This document shows, in pieces, positions 15,783 to 22,436 of a stretch of 24,142 bases of DNA. The DNA is from Thermoplasmata archaeon (GTDB taxonomy: Archaea > Thermoplasmatota > Thermoplasmata > UBA184): positions 1 through 24,142 of the forward strand of contig JASHUP010000076.1 in assembly GCA_030039915.1 (NCBI GenBank), given 5' to 3'. The position numbers were made by a program, and so were the translations under genes. The notes under the pieces are model-generated. The model did not search any database, was not told where the DNA came from, and saw only the letters and a list, made by a program, of their open reading frames with translations. Positions within the stretch are counted from its first letter, which is position 1; every line of letters starts with the position of its first letter.

Positions 15783-16579
15783 CCGTCCGGATCCGGGTGG
15801 GAATCCTCACCTCCGACGATCACCATGTTGTTCCGGGAATCCCGCAGGACCTCGACGTGCACCCCGTAGAGTGCGCTAAGGCTCTGGGTTGTCAGCACCG
15901 CATCCGGCAGGCCGGTCGCGACCCGGCCGTTCGCGATGTAGATGACCTTGTCCAGGCAGTGGATGAGCGGGTTGATGTCGTGCGCCACCAGCAGGACGGC
16001 CACGTTTCGGGTCTTGACCAGGGTGTGGACCACCTCGACGAGCTCCTTCGCCCTCCGGATGTCGAGGCTCGCGAGCGGCTCGTCCAGCAGGAGGATCTCC
16101 GGGCGTCCGGCGAGCGCCTCCGCGAGGAAGATCCGCTGCAGCTCCCCGCCGGACATCTCTCCGAGGGCTTTCTTCCCGAGCTCGGTCGCCCCGACCGAGA
16201 GGAGCGCCTCATCGCTCGCCTCGCGCTCCCGCCGGAACATGGCCGGAGTCAGGTTCGGGACCCACCGGTTCCCGGAGTAACCGAGGCGGACGAGCTGGGC
16301 GGCCTCGACGTTGGTCTCCTTGTCCACGAGATGGGTCTGCGGAACGTAGCCGATCCGCGGATTTCCCCGCCGAGGAGCGGTCCCGAACACCTCGAGCGAT
16401 CCGCCGTGCGGACGGATCAATCCGAGCAGGAGCCGAAAGAGGGTCGTTTTACCGGCCCCGTTCGGACCGATGACCGCGACGAACTCGCCGGCACGGATGC
16501 TGAAATTCGCTTCGCTCCAGACCGTCCGGCCCCCGTACCGAACCTCGAGATGGTCCGCCCGCGCGATCTCTGCCGACAC
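15779..16579 (-). CDS. Metal-ion ABC transporter, ATP-binding subunit
   Basis: The 266-residue ATPase has Walker A GPNGAGKTT at 38-46, the Q-loop at YVPQTHLVD, a signature motif MSGGELQR, Walker B EILLLDEPLASLD, and the H-loop His in LLVAHDINPL, a typical ZnuC/MntB-type wording. It powers the permease encoded immediately downstream. The start is GTG at 16579, preceded by GGTAGGAC. A 40-base gap separates it from the binding-protein gene. The metal cannot be told from this subunit alone. Confidence 0.92.
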   Translation of the reverse strand: MSAEIARADHLEVRYGGRTVWSEANFSIRAGEFVAVIGPNGAGKTTLFRLLLGLIRPHGGSLEVFGTAPRRGNPRIGYVPQTHLVDKETNVEAAQLVRLGYSGNRWVPNLTPAMFRREREASDEALLSVGATELGKKALGEMSGGELQRIFLAEALAGRPEILLLDEPLASLDIRRAKELVEVVHTLVKTRNVAVLLVAHDINPLIHCLDKVIYIANGRVATGLPDAVLTTQSLSALYGVHVEVLRDSRNNMVIVGGEDSHPDPDG

Positions 16580-16619
16580 GGTGGGGTGTCCTACCGGCCC
16601 TCGGCGTCGCGACGAGCGC

Positions 16620-17669
16620 TCACTGCCCCAGCACCTTCGCGTCGAGCGCCACGTAGAGCGCGTTCAGCTCTCCGCCCATCCACTGCTGGAACGTAGCCGT
16701 CGGCGGGACGATCGTCTCGGTGACGCTCATCACGCTCACGTTGTTCTCCTGAGCGATCGCCTTCATGTTCGTGGTGATGGGCGTCACGGTCTGGGCATTG
16801 AAGACCAGCACCGAGACGTGCCCGCTCTCCAGCTGGCATTGGAACGTCACCACGCTCGCGTCGGGCGGGTCGTTTCCCTCGGCGATCGCCTCCATGAACG
16901 CCGGCGGGGAGACCAGGTCGAGGCCGGTGGCGTTCGCGAGGTAGACGAAGATGCTCTCCGTCGAGGCCACTACGGTCCCGTGGAACAGGGCCTTGATCTG
17001 CCCGACCTCGTCGTAGAGGGCCGAGAGCGAGGAAGTCAGGTTGTCGTACTGGTCGGTAAAGTACCCGTCGAGCCCCGGCTCGATCGTGGTGAGGTTGTGG
17101 TACATCCAGGCCACGGTTTCGTTGACGTAGGTCGGGTTGTACCAGAGGTGAGGATTCCCGGTGACGATGCCCCCGGTCTCGTATACCCCGAGCGAGTCGC
17201 CCACGTTCAGGACGACCTGATTCGAATTCCCGTCGGCGGCGACGAGCTCGGTGCCCCAGGAATCGTAGCCGACGTTGTTGAGGATGATGTACTCCGCATG
17301 CGCGAACGCAAGGGCCGTCGAGTCGTTAGACTGGTACTCGTGAGGGTCGGTGTTCGGGTCGGTGATGATACTGGTAACGTGCGTCCACGCCCCGCCGAGC
17401 TGAGAAACGAGACTCCCCCAGAAGTTCTCGGCCGCTACCACGTTGATGACGAACGGGGTGGTGTTCGATGGTGCGGCGACCAAGGTGGGGTCGACGTAGG
17501 AACGGGGACTCGCAACGGGGATCGTGGTCGCCGTGGGCCCGGTCGGCGTCTGCTGTCCCGCACATGGGTTAGGAGGGCCACTAAGGACGTACGCCGCGGA
17601 GAGCCCCGCCGCCGCAAGGATCACGGCGGCAGCGATCGCCACGGTGATCTTCGTCCGTCGCTGCGTCGT
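16620..17669 (-). CDS. Metal-binding protein of the ABC transporter (cluster A-I, Mn/Fe-like ligands), apparent ACG start
   Basis: The 349-residue extracellular protein captures the metal. Likely ligands are His in TDPHEYQSND, His in GNPHLWYNPT, Glu in ASTESIFVYLANATG, and Glu in VTETIVPP. The third position is Glu rather than His, as in manganese binders such as PsaA, so manganese or iron is favoured over zinc. The first standard start (GTG at 17642) gives a hydrophobic segment with no positive charges before it. ACG at 17667-17669 immediately follows the regulator's TGA, is 8 bases after GGGAGG, and adds MTQRRTKIT, a proper basic n-region for a signal or anchor segment. A second ACG follows directly at 17664. 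Confidence 0.85.
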   Translation of the reverse strand, partial: TTQRRTKITVAIAAAVILAAAGLSAAYVLSGPPNPCAGQQTPTGPTATTIPVASPRSYVDPTLVAAPSNTTPFVINVVAAENFWGSLVSQLGGAWTHVTSIITDPNTDPHEYQSNDSTALAFAHAEYIILNNVGYDSWGTELVAADGNSNQVVLNVGDSLGVYETGGIVTGNPHLWYNPTYVNETVAWMYHNLTTIEPGLDGYFTDQYDNLTSSLSALYDEVGQIKALFHGTVVASTESIFVYLANATGLDLVSPPAFMEAIAEGNDPPDASVVTFQCQLESGHVSVLVFNAQTVTPITTNMKAIAQENNVSVMSVTETIVPPTATFQQWMGGELNALYVALDAKVLGQ

Positions 17670-18101
17670 TCAGCTCGCCTCCCTCTCCGAAGAACACGGT
17701 TCGATCGGCTCGCCGTGCGGGCAGACCGTAGGGTGGCCCTCCCCCGCGCAGATTCGCTCGACCGTACGGTGACTGAGGGCGAGGTCGACCTCCCGAGCGG
17801 CCCGGCACGTGGCCTCGGCCGAGAGTCCCGCACGCGAGAAGAGGCTCTCCGCGACGCGGTGATGGCGTCGGTACTCCTCGAGGCACTGGGCGCCTCGGCT
17901 CGTGAGTCGGCTCTTCCCGCGGAACCGCGAAATCAATCCGAGCTCCTCGAGGGCTCCCAGATGGTCCAGGGCCGAAGGCGAGCGTACCTGCAGCGCCCGC
18001 GCGATCTCCTTCAGACTGGCGCCGCGATTCGCGCCCTGACGGGACGCCACGACGCGGAGGGCTTCGACCTGACGATGCGTGAGTTGCTGCAGTATCTCCA
18101 C
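17670..18101 (-). CDS. DtxR/MntR-family metal-dependent repressor
   Basis: The 143-residue protein has a winged-helix DNA-binding domain (about residues 1-70: LTHRQVEALRVVAS, then LKEIARALQVRSPSALDHLGALEELGLI) and the metal/dimer domain of DtxR regulators (ATCRAAREVDLALSHRTVER and CPHGEPIEPC). The Cys and His of the CPHG motif and upstream Glu/His are typical ligands. It lacks the C-terminal SH3-like domain, as in MntR. I chose GTG at 18101 because the TATA box at 18124-18130 is about 26 bases upstream, giving a leaderless mRNA; GTG at 18113 is too close. As first gene of the metal operon it probably represses its own promoter when metal is plentiful. Confidence 0.88.
   Translation of the reverse strand: MEILQQLTHRQVEALRVVASRQGANRGASLKEIARALQVRSPSALDHLGALEELGLISRFRGKSRLTSRGAQCLEEYRRHHRVAESLFSRAGLSAEATCRAAREVDLALSHRTVERICAGEGHPTVCPHGEPIEPCSSEREAS
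17678..17683 (-). promoter_or_regulatory. Shine-Dalgarno sequence before an ACG codon
   Basis: GGGAGG on the minus strand, inside the end of the regulator gene and eight bases before ACG at 17669-17667. The GTG at 17642 is 35 bases away and has no ribosome-binding sequence of its own. Confidence 0.6.
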
Positions 18102-18123
18102 GGATCCTCTCACGCCGAGTGAG

Positions 18124-18130
18124 TATATAT
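18124..18130 (-). promoter_or_regulatory. TATA box of the metal-uptake operon
   Basis: TATATAT (ATATATA on the minus strand) is the strongest TATA box in the window, centred about 26 bases before GTG at 18101. Confidence 0.75.
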
Positions 18131-18136
18131 GGGGCA

Positions 18137-18151
18137 CCCTAATTATTAGGG
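18137..18151. promoter_or_regulatory. Perfect palindrome, probable metal-regulator operator
   Basis: CCCTAAT-T-ATTAGGG is a perfect 7+1+7 inverted repeat. It lies six bases upstream of the TATA box of the operon whose first gene is a DtxR/MntR-type repressor, where it could overlap the TFB recognition element and block initiation. AT-rich palindromes next to the promoter are usual for this regulator family. Binding by this protein is inferred. Confidence 0.65.
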
Positions 18152-18352
18152 ATATACAAATTAATGGCTGCGGAGGGGGCCGTGTCGGAATCGCCCTCAC
18201 TTTTGTGCGTGGGGTCGCGTCGGGACTCGAAGACGCGAGGCGGACCCCCGTGTCGCTTTCGTTCGTTTCCTGACCATCCGGCGACCGACCTTGGTGGCGG
18301 GTTAGCTGCCCGGAGGAGCACCTGCCCGCTTCGGATTCGAACGACCGCAGAC

Positions 18353-19675
18353 CTAGCACATATCGAGCTCGCTCGGAACCCTTCGCCGGGCCAGTAATAG
18401 CAAGGTAACTGCGGGAATCGCGGGGAGGGCGAGAATCGACCAAGCCGCGAGGGGATTCGCGGTGCCCTCGAATGCGAGTCCCGCGGTAAGCGGTGCGAGC
18501 ACCGTCCCAACACCTGCGGATGTCTGCATCGCTCCCGAGTAGGCGCCTCGCGCGTCCTTCGGAGCCAGGTTCATCGAGAGTGTGGACGTTGGGTAGAACA
18601 CGGCGCATTCGCCGATAGTTAACAAGACTACCGACCCGAACAGAACACTGAGGACTTGGAAGCCAAGGATTCCATCGATCCCAAGCACCAGGAATGCAAG
18701 GGCGTAGGCGACCGTACCCACTGTTCCCGTGAGGATCATCGACCGCCCTGCGATGATGCGGGTCAATGGCAGTTGGAGAACGACGACAATGACTGTGTTA
18801 AGTGCTAGGGCGATTCCCACCCAAGCGAAGGAGAGTCCCAATCCGGTATGGGCATACGCGGGAACCGCGTAGCTGATTTGTTGATTGAGCGTCCAGGTGG
18901 CGCAGGCGGCAGCCCAAATCAACAGGAGGGTTTTGTCGCGACGCAATGCGGTCAGCGATGCACTGAACGAAGCCGCGATTCGAGTTCCGGCCTTCTCCCG
19001 AGGCGTTTTCGTCGGGTGGGCGACCGAATCCTCGCGTCCGATTGACGCCAACTTTTGATCGTAGGGGGAGGGAGGCACAAGGACAACGGTGATCACCACA
19101 CCAGCTGCGGTTACCGCCGCGGAAAGTGCCGCGAGGTCCGCGAAGCTGAAGACCGAGAGCGAGATTCCGCCGGCGAGCGTCCCGACCGTGAACCCTGCGT
19201 TCAGGGCCGTTCTCATCCACGCCTGACTCCCGGCCCGATGGGCCAGATCGGTTAGATCGGTGACGTAGGCGATGGCGGAGGGGTTTCCGAGAGTGCCGGA
19301 CGCCCGGGTAACGAACAAGGCGCTTACGATGATCGGAAGCACGCTGTCGAAGGCACCTACGGCCAGGATCGCGAGTCCCAGACTCTCGATCGCGAAGGAC
19401 ACGACCAACACCCTGCGGCGGCCGAATCGATCGGTCAACCCGCCTCCGAGCATCGGAAAGACGAGTCCAGCGATGTTGGGCAATGCTAGAACCGCTCCGG
19501 CGATTTCGTACGGCAGTCCCAGCGTCACGTTCAGGTAAATCAGGGCGAACGGGGCATACGCCGACAGCCCGAACCACCGGATCGCCCAACCCAGCGCGAG
19601 CGGCTGGACCGGATCGGGACGCCGCGACCCGCTCGAAGCGGAGAACGACGACCGGGGCGCTTGCTCTCGGGCCAC
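18353..19675 (-). CDS. MFS transporter
   Basis: The 440-residue protein has about 12 membrane segments and the major-facilitator signature GGGLTDRFGRRRVLV between helices 2 and 3. A hydrophilic central loop (about residues 200-235) divides the two six-helix halves, and the segment YPTSTLSMNLAPKDARGAYSG resembles the equivalent loop of drug-efflux members such as MdtH. An efflux role is likely, but the substrate is unknown. The start is GTG at 19675, preceded by GAGAGGG nine bases upstream. It is divergent from an Lrp-type regulator that may control it. The 180 bases between its stop and the metal-operon promoter (18164-18352) contain no gene I can support. Confidence 0.85.
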   Translation of the reverse strand: MAREQAPRSSFSASSGSRRPDPVQPLALGWAIRWFGLSAYAPFALIYLNVTLGLPYEIAGAVLALPNIAGLVFPMLGGGLTDRFGRRRVLVVSFAIESLGLAILAVGAFDSVLPIIVSALFVTRASGTLGNPSAIAYVTDLTDLAHRAGSQAWMRTALNAGFTVGTLAGGISLSVFSFADLAALSAAVTAAGVVITVVLVPPSPYDQKLASIGREDSVAHPTKTPREKAGTRIAASFSASLTALRRDKTLLLIWAAACATWTLNQQISYAVPAYAHTGLGLSFAWVGIALALNTVIVVVLQLPLTRIIAGRSMILTGTVGTVAYALAFLVLGIDGILGFQVLSVLFGSVVLLTIGECAVFYPTSTLSMNLAPKDARGAYSGAMQTSAGVGTVLAPLTAGLAFEGTANPLAAWSILALPAIPAVTLLLLARRRVPSELDMC

Positions 19676-19714
19676 TGAGCGCGTCCCTCTCCGATAGAGG
19701 AGACCCGAACCAGT

Positions 19715-19723
19715 GTACTTTAA
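19715..19723. promoter_or_regulatory. Shared TATA region of the divergent MFS/Lrp promoters
   Basis: TACTTTAAC can be read as a TATA element in both directions (GTTAAAGTA on the minus strand). It is about 37 bases before the ATG at 19757 and about 43 bases before the GTG at 19675. One bound factor could control both genes. Confidence 0.5.
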
Positions 19724-19756
19724 CCCCCGAAACGAAGTGATGCCGAAATCCAGCCC

Positions 19757-20266
19757 ATGGCTTCGAAACGAAAGAAAACGAACGGAAAATCTTACGACGA
19801 CGAGCTAGGTCGCTTGGACGACACCGACCGCCGGATTCTTCGCGAGGTAAGCGCCCATCCTCGAGAGTCGATCGCTCGACTCTCGACCAGAGTGGGTCTC
19901 TCTCGCCCCGCGGTCGCCGAGCGAGTGCGCCGGCTCGAGCGAGACCATGTGATTGCGGGATGGAGGGTGGAACTGAATCCCGCTGCACTCGGACTGCGGC
20001 ATACCGTCTTCATCCGAATTCGACCGTCCGCCGGGCAGGCGTCGATGATCGAGTCAGTCATTCGGACCAACCCCTCGGTCGTCGAGTGCTATCGCATGAC
20101 CGGCGAAGAAGGACTCCTCCTGAAAGCGCTATTCTCGACCATTCCGGAGTTCGAGGAGGTCTTCGCTCGTCTCCAACGATACGGCCAGGCTACAGCGTTC
20201 GACGTTTTGTCCGCCGTTGTCCCTCTCCGCTCGCCCCCACTTCCGACCCCCGGCCCCCAATTCTGA
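19757..20266 (+). CDS. Lrp/AsnC-family transcriptional regulator
   Basis: The 169-residue protein has a basic N-terminal tail (about 17 residues), an AsnC-type helix-turn-helix (LDDTDRRILREVSAHPRESI followed by LSTRVGLSRPAVAERVRRLE), and the ligand-binding RAM domain (VFIRIRPSAGQASMIESVI; VVECYRMTGEEGLLLKALF). Lrp proteins sense amino acids and act as dimers or octamers. Its divergent position beside the MFS gene suggests control of that exporter and of itself. The C-terminal tail is Pro-rich and not part of the fold. Confidence 0.88.
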   Translation: MASKRKKTNGKSYDDELGRLDDTDRRILREVSAHPRESIARLSTRVGLSRPAVAERVRRLERDHVIAGWRVELNPAALGLRHTVFIRIRPSAGQASMIESVIRTNPSVVECYRMTGEEGLLLKALFSTIPEFEEVFARLQRYGQATAFDVLSAVVPLRSPPLPTPGPQF

Positions 20267-20355
20267 AGTCCGAAGGCTCGGGCCGGTTTCTGGTTGGGGC
20301 GCGGACTTTCTGAGCCCCGCCGAGCTATCGGGCAACGCCCGGCCCACCCCAAGAA

Positions 20356-20363
20356 TCTTATAG
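20356..20363 (+). promoter_or_regulatory. TATA box of the RNA polymerase/ribosomal operon
   Basis: TCTTATAG is centred about 27 bases before the ATG at 20387 in strongly GC-rich DNA, fitting a leaderless mRNA for rpoE1. Confidence 0.65.
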
Positions 20364-20386
20364 CCCCCCCCGCTCGCGCGCGGGGC

Positions 20387-21049
20387 ATGTACTACCTCGA
20401 CCATCGTCGGGACGTTGTCCGGATCCCACCTCAGCGCCTCGGACCGGAGCTCGCGAGCGTGCTCACCGAGCTCGCTCAGCAACAGTTCGAAGGGAAGCTG
20501 GTGGACGGCTCGAGCGTCGCGGTCACGATCCGCGATGTCACCCCGGTCGGCGAGGGTCATATCATCCACGGCGACGGCGGTGTCTACCAGGAAGTCGAGT
20601 ACGAAGCGTTGCTCTTCCGACCCGAGATCCAGGAAGTCGTCGAAGGGGCGGTCGTCGAGATCCGAAAGTTCGGGGCGTTCGTTCGATTCGGGCCCCTGGA
20701 CGGGCTCCTCCACGTCTCCCAGATCATGGACGACCGGGTGAACATCGACGAACACAACCAGCGACTCGTTGGCGTGGAGTCGAAAAAGGACCTCAAGGTC
20801 GGCTACAAGGTCCGTGCGCGCGTCGTCTCCCTGTCTCTCTCCGAGATTTCACCGCGCGACAGCCGCATCGGGCTCACGATGCGCCAGCCCGCCCTGGGTC
20901 GGTTGGAATGGATCCAGGAAGCGCACAAGAAGACCGACGACCGCACGGGGAAGAAGAGCGGTGCCGCTCCGGCGAAGAAGGCGAGTGCCTCCGCCGCCGC
21001 GAAGCCGGCCGCCAAGCCGGCGGCCAAGGAACCAGCGCCCGCGAGTTAG
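20387..21049 (+). CDS. rpoE1: DNA-directed RNA polymerase subunit E' (Rpo7)
   Basis: The 220-residue protein is Rpo7, the stalk subunit of archaeal RNA polymerase, paired with Rpo4. It has the N-terminal RNP-like domain (MYYLDHRRDVVRIPPQRLG...VAVTIRDV) and an S1 RNA-binding domain (VEGAVVEIRKFGAFVRFGPL, DGLLHVSQIMDD). Archaeal Rpo7 is usually about 180-190 residues. The extra length here is a C-terminal tail of roughly 35 residues built of Ala, Lys and Pro (from GKKSGAAPAKK onward). Similar tails occur on eS24 and eS31 in the same operon. The start is the ATG at 20387. Confidence 0.95.
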   Translation: MYYLDHRRDVVRIPPQRLGPELASVLTELAQQQFEGKLVDGSSVAVTIRDVTPVGEGHIIHGDGGVYQEVEYEALLFRPEIQEVVEGAVVEIRKFGAFVRFGPLDGLLHVSQIMDDRVNIDEHNQRLVGVESKKDLKVGYKVRARVVSLSLSEISPRDSRIGLTMRQPALGRLEWIQEAHKKTDDRTGKKSGAAPAKKASASAAAKPAAKPAAKEPAPAS

Positions 21050-21056
21050 AGGGCCC

Positions 21057-21242
21057 ATGATCAATCTGAAAGCCTGCAAGAACTGCAACACGATCACCGA
21101 CCAGGCGAAGTGCCCGCGATGCGGAGGCGAGGTCTCCCGGGAGTGGCAAGGATACTTGGTCGTCATCGACCCGGAGAAGTCGGAGATTGCTCGCAAGATG
21201 GGGATCCATGCCGCGGGCCGGTACGCGCTCCGCGTCAAGTGA
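21057..21242 (+). CDS. spt4: Transcription elongation factor Spt4 (RpoE'')
   Basis: The 61-residue protein is Spt4, the small zinc-binding partner of Spt5/NusG that clamps RNA polymerase during elongation. The four zinc-binding cysteines are in CKNCN near the start and CPRCGG around residue 18, followed by the conserved EWQGYLVVIDPEKSEIARKMG and a short C-terminal strand. The length matches archaeal Spt4. It starts seven bases after rpoE1, with GAGG in the gap, and overlaps the next gene. Confidence 0.95.
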   Translation: MINLKACKNCNTITDQAKCPRCGGEVSREWQGYLVVIDPEKSEIARKMGIHAAGRYALRVK

Positions 21243-21765
21243 CGAACGCGCGTGGGCGGTCCCGGAGTCGCTTCGCGCGACCCTGGCGGAACGCTACGGC
21301 CCCGTCTATGCGGGTGCCGAGGCCGACCAGCGTCTTCTCGCGCTCGGCACGTTCGGCACGTGCGGAGATCGTGTCACCGCCCGGGCGATCGAACTCGGAC
21401 ACCTGCCGCTCATCGGGATCGTGGACTTCAAGACGCGGCGCAACGAGTCGGTCGACCCCACCGTATTTCGCCCGCTAGCCCGCCGCGCCGTCGTGCGGGT
21501 AAGGAATCCGGCCGGGCTCCTCACGGAGCGTCTTCGATCGGCCGTTCGCCGGCTGGCCGGATCGGGCGGCGGGCTCATCGAGGTCGATGGCGAAGAGGAT
21601 CTCGGGTCGCTCGCGCTCGTCGAATCACTCCCTGTCGGGGCCACCGTTATATACGGTATCCCGGGTGCGGGGGTCTCCTTCGTCCGCGTCGACGCGGTGT
21701 CCAAGGAGAGCGTGCGGAATCTCATCGCCCAGATGGAGCTTCGGAGAATCGGTCGTGGAGATTAA
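21208..21765 (+). CDS. GTP-dependent dephospho-CoA kinase (DUF359)
   Basis: This is the archaeal dephospho-CoA kinase, which uses GTP to phosphorylate dephospho-CoA in the last step of coenzyme A synthesis. It matches the family in GDRVTARAIELGHLPLIGIV and the following DFKTRRN, in the later EVDGEEDLGSLALVESLPVG, and in YGIPGAGVSFV. The start is uncertain: I chose the ATG at 21208, inside the end of spt4, giving 185 residues and about 17 residues before the conserved PESLRATLAERYGPVY. No standard start codon exists between that ATG and the conserved part. Its position between Spt4 and eS24 is typical of archaea. Confidence 0.85.
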   Translation: MPRAGTRSASSDERAWAVPESLRATLAERYGPVYAGAEADQRLLALGTFGTCGDRVTARAIELGHLPLIGIVDFKTRRNESVDPTVFRPLARRAVVRVRNPAGLLTERLRSAVRRLAGSGGGLIEVDGEEDLGSLALVESLPVGATVIYGIPGAGVSFVRVDAVSKESVRNLIAQMELRRIGRGD

Positions 21766-22150
21766 GATCCTCGAGGAGCGGGCGAATCCGCTCATGAAAC
21801 GTCACGAGCTCCGGTTCGAGATCGCCCATGCGACGGCGGCAACGCCGACCCGGGATGCCGTCCGAGGCGAGCTCTCGAAGCTGGTGAAGGCTCCCAAAGA
21901 CCGCGTCATCATTGAGCGTATGCAGGCTCGCTACGGGACGGCGGTGACCCGCGGAGACGCGGCCGTGTACGATTCGGCCGAGGTCGCGAAAGCGATCGTC
22001 CGGAGCCACATCCTCGTCCGCAACGGTCTCAAGGAAAAGGCCGTGAAGGGGCCGGCGGCGGCCGCCGCCGAACCCACCGCGCCCGCGGCCGAAGCCGCGA
22101 AACCCCCCGAAGCTGCGAAGCCGGCCGAAGCTGCCGACAAGAAGGAGTGA
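21755..22150 (+). CDS. rps24e: Ribosomal protein eS24
   Basis: The 131-residue product is the archaeal/eukaryotic small-subunit protein S24e: EIKILEERANPLMKRHELRF at the start and KDRVIIERMQARYGTAVTRG in the centre are characteristic. The first standard codon that fits is GTG at 21755, with GGAG eight bases upstream; it overlaps the kinase gene by 11 bases. Archaeal eS24 is usually about 100 residues. The additional 30 or so here are an Ala/Pro/Glu/Lys-rich tail (from KGPAAAAAEP onward) ending DKKE, similar in style to the Rpo7 tail. Confidence 0.93.
   Translation: MEIKILEERANPLMKRHELRFEIAHATAATPTRDAVRGELSKLVKAPKDRVIIERMQARYGTAVTRGDAAVYDSAEVAKAIVRSHILVRNGLKEKAVKGPAAAAAEPTAPAAEAAKPPEAAKPAEAADKKE
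22144..22150 (+). promoter_or_regulatory. Shine-Dalgarno sequence before the ACG codon of eS31
   Basis: GGAGTGA overlaps the eS24 stop codon and ends six bases before ACG at 22157. The same GAGTGA-N6-ACG layout precedes the glycosyltransferase gene. Confidence 0.65.
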
Positions 22151-22156
22151 GCTCCC

Positions 22157-22351
22157 ACGGCCAAGGCACGGGTCGGCCTCTACGAGGTCAAGGGCGACGC
22201 GCTCACTCGGACTCACAAGTCCTGCCCGAAGTGCGGTCCCGGGACCTTCCTCGCGGACCACAAGGACCGTCGCTCCTGCGGAAAGTGCGGCTACTCCGAG
22301 TCGAAGGCGCCCCCCGCGGCGAAGGCGAAGGGCAAAGCGGCCGTCGCGTGA
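22157..22351 (+). CDS. rps27ae: Ribosomal protein eS31 (S27ae), ACG start
   Basis: The 64-residue frame encodes the small-subunit protein S27ae. It starts (M)[13 protein letters not shown], continues with the zinc-ribbon cysteines CPKCGPG and CGKCGYSE, and contains [10 protein letters not shown], all conserved in archaeal S27ae. It ends in a short Ala/Lys tail. The reading frame is closed by the eS24 TGA at 22148-22150. The codons after it are GCT, CCC, ACG, GCC, AAG, GCA, with no ATG, GTG or TTG before the zinc ribbon. ACG at 22157 is six bases after GGAGTGA and gives exactly the expected N-terminus. Tools limited to standard starts would miss this essential gene. Confidence 0.92.
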   Translation, partial: TAKARVGLYEVKGDALTRTHKSCPKCGPGTFLADHKDRRSCGKCGYSESKAPPAAKAKGKAAVA

Positions 22352-22387
22352 GCGGCCACGACCCCACTATAGCGATAAGAGGACCGG

Positions 22388-22407
22388 CGGCCGTCTAGGG
22401 ACGGCCG
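22388..22407. terminator. Perfect hairpin between eS31 and the glycosyltransferase
   Basis: CGGCCGTC-TAGG-GACGGCCG is an 8-bp perfect stem with a 4-base loop, 36 bases after the eS31 stop and 30 bases before the next ACG start. No T-run follows, so classic termination is doubtful. It may instead be an mRNA processing or translational control structure. Confidence 0.4.
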
Positions 22408-22424
22408 GGGCGGAACTCTTGGGA

Positions 22425-22430
22425 GAGTGA
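22425..22430 (+). promoter_or_regulatory. Shine-Dalgarno sequence before the ACG codon of the glycosyltransferase
   Basis: GAGTGA (within GGGAGAGTGA) is six bases before ACG at 22437. The TGA inside it is an in-frame stop, which rules out any start further upstream. Confidence 0.6.
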
Positions 22431-22436
22431 GCGGAA

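Noticed and set aside
14019..15869. 616-codon open frame on the plus strand over the aquaporin and permease genes
   Set aside because: Its translation is low-complexity Arg/Asp/Glu/Gly sequence, and both strands here already carry clear conserved genes; it is a by-product of high GC content.
16470..18122. 550-codon plus-strand open frame antisense to the metal operon
   Set aside because: No recognisable domain, biased charged composition, and it covers four well-supported minus-strand features.
18332..18346. GGATTCGAACGACC, resembling a tRNA T-arm on the minus strand
   Set aside because: The flanking bases do not form a five-pair stem and no acceptor or anticodon arm is present.
18102..18608. 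In-frame upstream extension of the DtxR-type regulator
   Set aside because: It would run through the TATA box and palindrome and into the MFS gene; the conserved protein starts at 18101 at the proper distance from the TATA box.
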